Under the pieces are notes generated by a model. It had not been told where the DNA came from, searched no databases, and saw only the letters and a list, made by a program, of their open reading frames with translations. Shown here piece after piece: positions 32,466 to 39,611 of a stretch of 64,000 nt of DNA. A program made the translations under genes and the position numbers. The stretch spans positions 181,715-245,714 of the forward strand of contig JANNUS010000017.1 of NCBI GenBank assembly GCA_031395485.1. Reading direction: 5' to 3'. The stretch is from UBA2336 sp031395485. Lineage in GTDB: Bacteria; Bacteroidota; Bacteroidia; Cytophagales; Cyclobacteriaceae. Position 1 is the stretch's first letter. Every line of letters starts with the position of its first letter.

Positions 32466-33203
32466 TTAACTCAACTGCTTTTCTAATTCCGTAATTCTCA
32501 CTTGTGCTTCTTGTTTTCCTAACGACAACGAAAGTTTGTAAAGTTCCAAGGCTTCTTGCCTGGCTGCCTTCTTTTTGCGAGGTGCAAATTGAGTGCGTTT
32601 CGCAACGGTTTCTAACGCAGATGCCTGATCATAATACAGGTTTGCCACGGCTACTTTGTTCTCTGCCTGGGTATCGTTAAACAGTTTTTCCAACGAGGCA
32701 ATATCGTTTTCGTTCAGCTTGATCACCTGATCCTTCATCCATAAAATTGAATCCTTCTGGTTTAATCGTACCCACAAGGCCATGTTATCATTACGTGCCT
32801 CTGCCAGTTGCAATTGAAGTGCAACGATTTCTTCGGAACGCTGTGCTAAATCTGCTTTCAACCGTCTGATGGATGCTGCAGAAGCTTTTGAAGATTTCTT
32901 TGAAGACTTCTCTAATGCTGCTAGTTTGGCCTCCGTTTGCTGCACATACGTGTTAATCTCGCGTAAGCGGCCTACATAGTCTGCGTACGAACTGCCTTCA
33001 ATCATTCTCAACTGCAGGGCTTTCCGGCTTGCGTCAATCGAATCGATGAGGATGCCCACCTCGTTCAACTTGGCCTCTGCTTCCTTACTAACATTCAGTT
33101 GATAGCTTAAAGAGTCAACTTTGCTCTGCAATGCTTCTTTCTCTTTGGTATCGCAACTAAAGAGTGAAACCATCACAACGAGTCCTAAAATATATTTTTT
33201 CAT
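32466..33203 (-). CDS. Coiled-coil lipoprotein
   Basis: 245 residues. Lipoprotein signal MKKYILGLVVMVSLFSC (Cys 17), then long coiled coils (LQSKVDSLSYQLNVSKEAEAKL, LKADLAQRSEEIVALQLQLAEA) and a C-terminal TPR/Sel1-like helical pair (VANLYYDQASALETV, QEALELYKLSLSLGKQEAQV). Function unknown; probably an outer-membrane-anchored spacer or scaffold. It is the only leftward gene of the TGTAA-box set, under box h, with a leader of about 45 nt. Confidence 0.75.
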   Translation of the reverse strand: MKKYILGLVVMVSLFSCDTKEKEALQSKVDSLSYQLNVSKEAEAKLNEVGILIDSIDASRKALQLRMIEGSSYADYVGRLREINTYVQQTEAKLAALEKSSKKSSKASAASIRRLKADLAQRSEEIVALQLQLAEARNDNMALWVRLNQKDSILWMKDQVIKLNENDIASLEKLFNDTQAENKVAVANLYYDQASALETVAKRTQFAPRKKKAARQEALELYKLSLSLGKQEAQVRITELEKQLS

Positions 33204-33252
33204 ACTTGTTTTGGTTGGTGATTAGTGTAAATCCTAAATGGAATTACGAGGA

Positions 33253-33316
33253 TAAAATTGAAGACTTTCAAACACCAAGGTGTTACACACATTCAATTCA
33301 ATCTTACATAAATCAC
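33253..33316 (-). promoter_or_regulatory. TGTAA-box promoter h
   Basis: On the minus strand: GTGAT starting at 33316, TGTAA at 33308, TGTAA at 33287 (21 bp) and TTTTA at 33257 (30 bp). Drives the coiled-coil lipoprotein. It lies back to back with box i, 40 bp away. Confidence 0.8.
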
Positions 33317-33356
33317 ATACTTTAAGAATTAACCCCGGATGTTTAATAGGGTACCT

Positions 33357-33420
33357 GTGATACTTGTAATATCCTCACAGCACAGTGTAATACATCACAT
33401 CCTAAACGTGCTCTCCTTTA
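33357..33420 (+). promoter_or_regulatory. TGTAA-box promoter i
   Basis: GTGAT at 33357, TGTAA at 33365, TGTAA at 33386 (21 bp) and CTTTA at 33416 (30 bp). Drives 33447 and 33652. It shows that the long frame from 33339 cannot be the real start. Confidence 0.82.
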
Positions 33421-33446
33421 TACTCATAATGCTAACCACCACGAAT

Positions 33447-33650
33447 ATGACTACTAAAAGAATCCTTGGAGCACTGTTTACAATTCTCCTAATCGCGGGC
33501 TTTACCTACTTATCCATACTGTTTGTTAACAGTGGTGGAACTGAACGAGCTACTAACGTACTTATCACGTACGGTGTAGTAGGAGCTCTCTTATTCATTT
33601 CCGATATCGGCCTGAGGTATGCCAGAAACTTAGAATTGAAATCACTATAA
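33447..33650 (+). CDS. Small two-helix membrane protein
   Basis: 67 residues: helix RILGALFTILLIAGFTYLSILF, loop VNSGGTERATN, helix VLITYGVVGALLFISDIGL, short polar tail. No family recognised. The frame is open from 33339, but promoter i with its -7 core at 33416 lies inside that extension; the ATG at 33447 follows the predicted transcript start by about 20 nt. The next gene starts 1 bp after its stop. Confidence 0.7.
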   Translation: MTTKRILGALFTILLIAGFTYLSILFVNSGGTERATNVLITYGVVGALLFISDIGLRYARNLELKSL

Positions 33651-33651
33651 C

Positions 33652-35217
33652 GTGAAATCTTGGAGTCACCAAATTCCATACAAATGGGTAGTAATTACAC
33701 TGGGTAGCAGTTTCCTGCTGGTATGGATTACTTTTCTTTTACTTACAACATATTTAGAGGGTGAAATCCGTTCAACAATATACCGGTACAATGGAAAAGT
33801 TTCATCCATTGACGTAAATCTGTTCACTCGCCGTGTGTTGATCAAAAACCTCCAATGGAGTTCCATTCCGGATAGTCTGAATGCTGTCCCGCATTCGTTT
33901 CGACTAAATTCAGTAACCCTTGATGGTATTAGTTTATTCCCGTTGCTGGTACATAAAACCATTCACGTAAACAAAATCATGCTCGATAGCGGGAAGGTGT
34001 TATACAACAAGAATATAAAACAACCCATTCAAGAAGTCGTCAATTCAAAATATACCGTATTTAAATGCCATTCAATTTCGTTGAATACGATTGACGCACA
34101 AATTATAGCCGATACGGTTGTTACAGCTTCGGTCCTCCTTACGCTTCACCTTACGGATGCAGCCGTTTGGGTTGAGTCAAACAATACGCTACACTATTCA
34201 CTAAAAAATTCAACTGGTATTGGCCAACAAATAAACTTTAGTCGACAGGAAGGAATGTATGGAGGTACCATTAAGCAACTCTCCTTCAATACGCAAGAGG
34301 AAAAAATCATACTCGACTCCATATTGCTCATTCCAAACTTCAGCAAGTTTAAATTTGCTCATTATGTAGGAGATCAGATCGTTCGCCTAAACATTTCCAT
34401 TCCTAAACTTACGTTTGAAGGTGTTGCATTTGATAAACTTATCGACAGTACACTTGTAGTCGAAAAAATTGTAGTTCACTCATTTGAGTCATTCTCTTTT
34501 AAGGACAAAAGAATCCCTTTCGTGAATGAAACGGATGTTCCCTTACCTATGGAGAGTTTTTTAAATCTTTCCTGGAAAATAAAAATAGATTCTATCCTGA
34601 TACACAAATCACGGATGACGATTGAAGAATTTCCAGTGAAAGGAGTTGCCTCAGGAATAACTACACTGGATGAAGTTCGTGCAATATTTACCGGGCTTAA
34701 CAATCGAATACAGGAAAATAGCCCCGTCTCCGCAGCCTTGGAAGTTACAGGGCTAGTCATGAACTCGGGAAGATTCAAAGCCTTCTTCCAATTTCCATTA
34801 GATGGTTCAGCAAACTACTATGCGAATGGATCTATTTCAAAGATGTCCTTTGCGGAGCTAAATCCTGTTCTTACAAGGGTCGCCAATATTCGGGTAAAAT
34901 CAGGTTATTTAAACAGCCTTACCTTCAATTTTACATACACAGAATTTACTTCGAATGGTCACTTAGATATTGACTATGCAGATCTGCACATCACAAGCCT
35001 AAATAAGAATAAACAAACCACCAATGATCTGCGAACACTTTTTGTAAATGCGGTAGTTAAAAATAACCGGGATCAATCAGGTCCTACTGCAAAAGCTGCC
35101 GGAATCATTAACATTGAACGGAATAGGAAGAAATCTATTTTCAATGTGGTGCGAATGTCCATTCTGGATGGATTGCGGTCCAGTATTTTACGAAGAAATA
35201 AAAATAGAAAAGTTTAA
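33652..35217 (+). CDS. AsmA/DUF748-like membrane-anchored protein
   Basis: 521 residues, GTG start directly behind the previous stop. One N-terminal helix (about 12-31, WVVITLGSSFLLVWITFLLL), then a long beta-rich periplasmic part with repeated short strands (VSSIDVNLFTRRVLIKNLQW, IHVNKIMLDSGKVLYN, INVE-like pairs) and GRFKAFFQFPLDGSANYYANGSI near the end, the pattern of AsmA-like/DUF748 proteins thought to form lipid-transport grooves. The end is strongly basic (RRNKNRKV). Family assignment is tentative. Under TGTAA-box i. Confidence 0.6.
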   Translation: MKSWSHQIPYKWVVITLGSSFLLVWITFLLLTTYLEGEIRSTIYRYNGKVSSIDVNLFTRRVLIKNLQWSSIPDSLNAVPHSFRLNSVTLDGISLFPLLVHKTIHVNKIMLDSGKVLYNKNIKQPIQEVVNSKYTVFKCHSISLNTIDAQIIADTVVTASVLLTLHLTDAAVWVESNNTLHYSLKNSTGIGQQINFSRQEGMYGGTIKQLSFNTQEEKIILDSILLIPNFSKFKFAHYVGDQIVRLNISIPKLTFEGVAFDKLIDSTLVVEKIVVHSFESFSFKDKRIPFVNETDVPLPMESFLNLSWKIKIDSILIHKSRMTIEEFPVKGVASGITTLDEVRAIFTGLNNRIQENSPVSAALEVTGLVMNSGRFKAFFQFPLDGSANYYANGSISKMSFAELNPVLTRVANIRVKSGYLNSLTFNFTYTEFTSNGHLDIDYADLHITSLNKNKQTTNDLRTLFVNAVVKNNRDQSGPTAKAAGIINIERNRKKSIFNVVRMSILDGLRSSILRRNKNRKV

Positions 35218-35237
35218 GAAAATCGCTTGAAATATAT

Positions 35238-35301
35238 GTGATATGTGTAAGATTCTCGTCACAGTTTGTAACGCACTATGCAATAGACATACTCACCTTT
35301 A
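35238..35301 (+). promoter_or_regulatory. TGTAA-box promoter j
   Basis: GTGAT at 35238, TGTAA at 35246, TGTAA at 35267 (21 bp) and CTTTA at 35297 (30 bp). The start codon at 35314 follows within about 8 nt of the predicted transcript start, so the leader is very short. Confidence 0.82.
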
Positions 35302-35313
35302 CACATTGATTTT

Positions 35314-36402
35314 ATGAATAGCCATACCAATACGCCCTTCTATCAAAAGTTAAGTTTCACGCTCATTTCAGTATCCCTGATCTGCTTAGGCCTTTTCTTT
35401 GGGAAGGATATCATTTTACCTATTCTGTTTTCGATTTTATTGGCCAACATCCTGCTACCGCTTAGTCAGTATCTGGTAAGGAAAAAATTTCATAAGTCGT
35501 TATCCATTTTTCTTCCGCTCCTCCTGTCCATCATTGTTGGTGTCGGTGTGCTTTATTTCTTATCAAGTCAGATCATGAATTTTATGGACGATGTACCAGC
35601 ATTAAAGGAGCGTGTAAACGAAGTTAGCCATTCCGTTCAAGTATGGTTTAGACAAACCACCGATATTACCATTCGAAAACAGAACCAGTATATACACGAT
35701 ACCGTCAACGATTTTAAGGACAATGGACCCGGATTAGTTGGGTCAACATTCGACTCGCTTGCTGGAATTCTGGTGTATGTAGTGCTTATACCCATATACA
35801 CGTTTTTAATTCTCTATTATAAAAGAAATATTAAAGTGTTCTTAATCAATGCATTTAAAAACGGATCAGCGCAAAAGGTTACCGAAGTATTAACTGAATC
35901 AACAAAAGTTGCGCAACAATACATGACCGGGTTATTAATTGAAACCACATTGGTATTCTTATTAAATACAACCGGTTTTTTGATTCTTGGTATCAAATAC
36001 GCGGTATTCTTGGCACTCTTCGCTGCGTTACTGAATTTAATTCCGTATGTAGGAATTTTAGTAGCCAATATTCTTTGCATGCTTATTACATTGGCAAGCT
36101 CAGACAATATCAGCAGCGTGGTTTGGGTAGGTATAATTCTGGCTGTCGTTCAATTTTTGGATAACAATTTTGGAATGCCCTTAATTGTGGGAAATAAAGT
36201 TAAGATCAATGCCTTGGTCACGATTGTCGGAGTATTCATTGGTGGGGCACTCTGCGGGATACCCGGAATGTTCCTGGCAATTCCAGGATTGGCAGTACTA
36301 AAAGTTATCTTTGACAAAGTTCCGGAGCTTCAACCGTGGGGAGCATTATTAGGAGATAGTACTTCGAATGGTTTAGCCGATACGCCAAATCGATCCGTCT
36401 GA
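35314..36402 (+). CDS. AI-2E family (PerM-like) transporter
   Basis: 362 residues with about eight membrane helices. The N-terminal part (KLSFTLISVSLICLGLFF, LPILFSILLANILLPL) and the C-terminal core (FAALLNLIPYVGILVAN, VQFLDNNFGMPLIVGNKV, GGALCGIPGMFLAIPGLAVLKV) match the AI-2E/PerM transporter family. Members have been linked to autoinducer-2 export, sodium/proton exchange and stress, so the substrate is open. Monocistronic, between TGTAA-box j and a terminator. Confidence 0.9.
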   Translation: MNSHTNTPFYQKLSFTLISVSLICLGLFFGKDIILPILFSILLANILLPLSQYLVRKKFHKSLSIFLPLLLSIIVGVGVLYFLSSQIMNFMDDVPALKERVNEVSHSVQVWFRQTTDITIRKQNQYIHDTVNDFKDNGPGLVGSTFDSLAGILVYVVLIPIYTFLILYYKRNIKVFLINAFKNGSAQKVTEVLTESTKVAQQYMTGLLIETTLVFLLNTTGFLILGIKYAVFLALFAALLNLIPYVGILVANILCMLITLASSDNISSVVWVGIILAVVQFLDNNFGMPLIVGNKVKINALVTIVGVFIGGALCGIPGMFLAIPGLAVLKVIFDKVPELQPWGALLGDSTSNGLADTPNRSV

Positions 36403-36405
36403 AAC

Positions 36406-36440
36406 AAAAACCGATAACAAAAAAATTGTTATCGGTTTTT
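36406..36440 (+). terminator. Terminator of the AI-2E transporter gene
   Basis: AAAAACCGATAACAA (36406-36420) pairs perfectly with TTGTTATCGGTTTTT (36426-36440). Confidence 0.9.
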
Positions 36441-36442
36441 CG

Positions 36443-36514
36443 TGGCCCTGGCAGGAATCGAACCTGCATCCTAAGTTCCGGAAACTTATATTCTATCCAT
36501 TGAACTACAGAGCC
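36443..36514 (-). tRNA. tRNA-Arg (anticodon CCG)
   Basis: Minus strand: acceptor GGCTCTG pairs with CAGGGCC (one G-U), D-arm GTTCAATGGATAGAAT, anticodon stem TAAGT/ACTTA around loop TTCCGGA with anticodon CCG, T-arm CAGGTTCGATTCCTG, discriminator A. CCA is not encoded. It reads CGG codons. It lies just behind the terminator of the AI-2E gene. Confidence 0.96.
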
Positions 36515-36653
36515 ATTGTTACTTCTTACAAGTTTTCTTTCCCCTATTCTATGCCCGTCCCACTGGGCGTTGAACTAAGCCTTTTAACAATAAACGGGTC
36601 GGCAAAATTAAGGAAAGCTGACTATCTAAAAAATTTATCTTGGATCACCTCCG

Positions 36654-37814
36654 TTAAGGTCTTTCCATTAAATCAACATGATTAATCGGTATAAGATTCA
36701 CTTTGAATTTATTAACGATCATATTCATAATCGGATCATTTTTAATTTTTTGAACAATCCTTCCGGTTTGGCTAGCGTCATACCCCATCACCATTTGATC
36801 GGTAAGGTTAAGGTGTTTCACTGCATAGAAGAAACCTGCAATAACGTAGGGGCCAAAAGGTGTGTGTGGAATATCGAATGAAGTACCCGTCATATTAAAC
36901 AAAGTATTGGGAAGATAATCTCCGGTATGCTCAATCCCTTTTATAGTCATGTAATAATTAGCAGCAAGAATTCTGGAGGCCTGTCGCGGGTTCGCCATAC
37001 TTACCAGACCAGCCAACGGCTTTTGCTTTTGTGATTGCGCAATGAGGAGCTCTTTAGATTCCCGCTCATTTTTAACGTGCTTCCGTATGTATGCTTGAAC
37101 GGTATCCCAAAAATCAACCTCGGGTTCTCCGTCATCAACACGAATGAGGGAGTGTATGGCATAATCCATAATGCCACACGTAATTTGAATGTTGAGCATT
37201 TTCAATTCAGGATCATTGGCGATTGCCTTCTCCAGTATCGTTCGTTGATGCCGAGGATGTGTTCGCAGCAAGTCGATACTGGTAATCCAATCTCCAGCCA
37301 GGTAGCCATCATAGGCATAAACTTCCTTAAGCAGCAACTTTATTTTGGTGTCGTTGTGGATTCTAATACGCTTTCCGCGAACATCAATTTCAGGTTTTTG
37401 CTCCACAATCATTTGCTCAATCTCAACCCCTACTGATGACGCACCCAGCATACCACAATTCAAAGGCGAGCCGTCTACAATCTTTAAATCGTGAACATGG
37501 CTGATGTAGCTATCGTTTGAATCTTGTGTAAAGTGAGCATGCGTTTGAATATGAACAAAGTAACTAATCGGAATACTCAGATCGGTCGTACTGCGCTGTG
37601 CTTGCTCAAAGGTTCGCTTGATATCCATTACAACATCGGGGGTTACAAACGACCCTGCAGCACGTATTACATGCATTTCTACATCAATTTCCTCTCTTTT
37701 CTTAAAATCAGTGATGGTATGATTTACAGCATCTAACTGCACTTGATTAAGGTCGCGAGCATCGGCACAACCGATGAGAATGTGTATTTGTTTTTCTTTA
37801 CTCTCTGTAGCCAT
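36654..37814 (-). CDS. Unrecognised protein with carbonic-anhydrase-like C-x-D-x-R motif
   Basis: 386 residues, soluble, no signal peptide. It begins with a strand IHILIGCADARDLNQVQLDA whose Cys16-x-Asp18-x-Arg20 resembles the zinc-site start of beta-carbonic anhydrases. Further on are VIRAAGSFVTPDVVMDI, IQTHAHF and LKIVDGSPLNCGMLGASSVGVEIEQM, which recall the H...C and GHxxCG part, though the canonical H-x2-C is not seen. The C-terminal 150 residues (ASRILAANYYMTIKGIEHTG, VMGYDASQ) are unfamiliar. I cannot assign a function; a metal-dependent enzyme related to beta-carbonic anhydrases is a guess. Monocistronic. Confidence 0.6.
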   Translation of the reverse strand: MATESKEKQIHILIGCADARDLNQVQLDAVNHTITDFKKREEIDVEMHVIRAAGSFVTPDVVMDIKRTFEQAQRSTTDLSIPISYFVHIQTHAHFTQDSNDSYISHVHDLKIVDGSPLNCGMLGASSVGVEIEQMIVEQKPEIDVRGKRIRIHNDTKIKLLLKEVYAYDGYLAGDWITSIDLLRTHPRHQRTILEKAIANDPELKMLNIQITCGIMDYAIHSLIRVDDGEPEVDFWDTVQAYIRKHVKNERESKELLIAQSQKQKPLAGLVSMANPRQASRILAANYYMTIKGIEHTGDYLPNTLFNMTGTSFDIPHTPFGPYVIAGFFYAVKHLNLTDQMVMGYDASQTGRIVQKIKNDPIMNMIVNKFKVNLIPINHVDLMERP

Positions 37815-38082
37815 TGCGTGAAAATTTATTTGCGATTATACAACATTTATGTTTTTATTCGTGCCTACTTCATTCTTATCAACCATTAACACCAACTGAT
37901 TTCATACTCGCTGATGATTTAAAAACGCTGGTGATAGAAGATATTTTTGTGTTACAGTTTTACTTTAAGGATACCTGCGAAATTGTGCTCACTAAAAAAA
38001 ATACCTAAAATTTTGGATTTTAATAATGAAGTGGTATCTTAACAGAAGTTTTATTTAATGTTTAACTAAACTTTATAACGCT

Positions 38083-38139
38083 ATGGCAAAGAAAGCGAAA
38101 AAAGCAGCTAAGAAAAAAGCAGCTAAGAAAAAGAAGTAG
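38083..38139 (+). CDS. 18-residue Lys/Ala peptide gene
   Basis: ATG at 38083 and TAG at 38137 enclose MAKKAKKAAKKKAAKKKK, made only of Met, Ala and Lys. A perfect terminator begins 23 bp after the stop, and the leader has A-rich sequence and a TAAACTTTA -7-like element, so this is a complete small transcription unit. The composition is that of the basic tails of histone H1-like proteins, so it may bind nucleic acid. Such a short gene is easily missed by gene callers; translation is not proven. Confidence 0.55.
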   Translation: MAKKAKKAAKKKAAKKKK

Positions 38140-38161
38140 TTGATCGTTGATCAACCAAAAT

Positions 38162-38195
38162 AAAAAAAGCTCTGACAATTGTCGGAGCTTTTTTT
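38162..38195 (+). terminator. Terminator of the Lys/Ala peptide gene
   Basis: AAAAAAAGCTC, GACAATTGTC and GAGCTTTTTTT form a long near-perfect hairpin ending in a T-run. Confidence 0.88.
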
Positions 38196-38281
38196 CGTAG
38201 ATCTAGTTTAAACCGCGACTAAAACATGATCATCCTCACACTGAATCGCACCTCGATCTCCACATAGCCTGTCTGATAACC

Positions 38282-39001
38282 ATGAATGCCTATCACGCAG
38301 AATTATTAAAGTCCATTAAGGCTAAATCCGGAAAGCGAACAAAACACACATTCCTAGACAATTATCTTGGAACAGAACATCCTCGCTATCCGATTAACAA
38401 CCCCAAAATGCGAGCAATAACAAAGAGCTTTATGAAAAGCCACTCGTTTGAAGCGCATGCTTTCATTGATTTACTAACAAGCCTTATAGAAGGGAAATCT
38501 TTCACTGAAAAATTGATCGCTGGGTTTCTGCTCGACAATGCACCTAAAGATCTGCTAAAATTTGATCCCATTCATTTCGATCATTGGTTAAATTACTTGC
38601 AGGGTTGGGCTGAAGTAGATACGTTGTGTGCTGGAAAATATTCAAAAACAGAAATCCTCCCACAATTTTCAACATGGAAAAAATTACTAGTTCAGTTTTC
38701 AAAAAGTGAGATGATCGAGAAAAGAAGGGCTTCATTAGTGCTGTGCTGTGCCCCTTTGCGAAAGGAGAGGAATGAACCGATCCTCAAAGTCACTTTTCAA
38801 AATATTCTACGAGTCAGACATGAAAAGGAGGTATTAATTACAAAGGCAATTTCATGGGTATTGCGTAATGCAGTCAAGCATCATAAAATAGAAGTAAGGA
38901 ATTTTTTAGAGCAGTATGGCAATTCATTACCCAGAATAGCCATTCGCGAAACATGGGTGAAATTAAAGACCGGAAGAAAAACAAAGCCTAAAAAAAGCTA
39001 G
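38282..39001 (+). CDS. DNA alkylation repair protein (AlkD-like)
   Basis: 239 residues, all-helical, with the hallmarks of the AlkD/HEAT-repeat glycosylase family: LQGWAEVDTLC (with the Asp corresponding to the catalytic one), EMIEKRRASLVLCC, EKEVLITKAISWVLRNAVKHH, VRNFLEQYG and a basic C-terminus (KLKTGRKTKPKKS). These enzymes remove 3- and 7-alkylated purines. Monocistronic; convergent with the tmRNA gene across a terminator. Confidence 0.9.
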   Translation: MNAYHAELLKSIKAKSGKRTKHTFLDNYLGTEHPRYPINNPKMRAITKSFMKSHSFEAHAFIDLLTSLIEGKSFTEKLIAGFLLDNAPKDLLKFDPIHFDHWLNYLQGWAEVDTLCAGKYSKTEILPQFSTWKKLLVQFSKSEMIEKRRASLVLCCAPLRKERNEPILKVTFQNILRVRHEKEVLITKAISWVLRNAVKHHKIEVRNFLEQYGNSLPRIAIRETWVKLKTGRKTKPKKS

Positions 39002-39023
39002 TTATCAAATAGACAACCCATGC

Positions 39024-39072
39024 TTAAAAAAAAGACCGCCTTCGCCTTAATAAATACAGGCTATGGCGGTCG
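39024..39072 (-). terminator. Terminator of tmRNA
   Basis: GACCGCC (39034-39040) pairs with GGCGGTC (39065-39071); on the minus strand the left side is followed by TTTTTTTT. A long loop makes it weaker than typical. Confidence 0.65.
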
Positions 39073-39076
39073 TGGG

Positions 39077-39468
39077 TGGAGTCGGAGGGAATTGAACCCT
39101 CGTCCAGAGAAGATAAAATCATACGTTCTACATGCTTAGTTGACTTTGATTGTCGGGAATCTGAAGGCAGGCAACAGCCTAACAAACTCCGTAGTTACTG
39201 TGTCTTAGTCGTACTTAGCAACATCGCACGAAGCAGTTCTTACATTCGACACCGCCATACCAGTACCAGCAGAACATAGGCACTGAGCGATGATGGCTTT
39301 CCCGATCTTATCGGGACGAGGCTAATTTACCCTATTGGATAAATTAAGCAGCCATGGCGTAGTTTGTCTCGCCACGTAAATTGTTGAGAGCAGTGATCAA
39401 AGCTCTACCCTCATGAGCTTGCATGCTGGCATATGACAGTACGCATCCTGTCAAAACCGGTCGACCCC
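39077..39468 (-). ncRNA. ssrA: tmRNA (transfer-messenger RNA)
   Basis: Minus strand: 5' end GGGGTCG pairs with CGACTCC near the 3' end, followed by discriminator A; the T-arm reads GAGGGTTCAATTCCCTC. The tag frame ends R-G-E-T-N-Y-A-M-A-A-stop (stop at 39346-39344), the NYAMAA ending typical of the phylum; it lies about 120 nt from the 5' end. A CCCGAT/ATCGGG hairpin follows the tag. It rescues stalled ribosomes together with SmpB. The 3' CCA is not fully encoded. Confidence 0.93.
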
Positions 39469-39611
39469 ATTTTTTATCAATTATCAATGAACAATGACTA
39501 ACCATCAATTAATCAGAATACAAATATAGGGTTTAAAAAGTTCTATGGGTGTAGCGAACGAATTGTCAATTGTTCATTGTTAATTGTCAATTGAAAATTA
39601 TCTTGCAGCAG

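Noticed and set aside
21701..35301. LytTR-type regulator as the ligand of the 21-bp direct repeats
   Set aside because: LytTR sites also have 21-22 bp spacing, so it remains possible, but no LytTR protein is encoded in the window while two AraC proteins lie in the cluster.
37815..38008. Rightward 64-codon frame starting with TTG
   Set aside because: No family, no promoter and overlap with the upstream region of the leftward gene at 37814; probably chance.
39076..39279. Rightward 67-codon frame
   Set aside because: It lies entirely in the tmRNA gene on the opposite strand.
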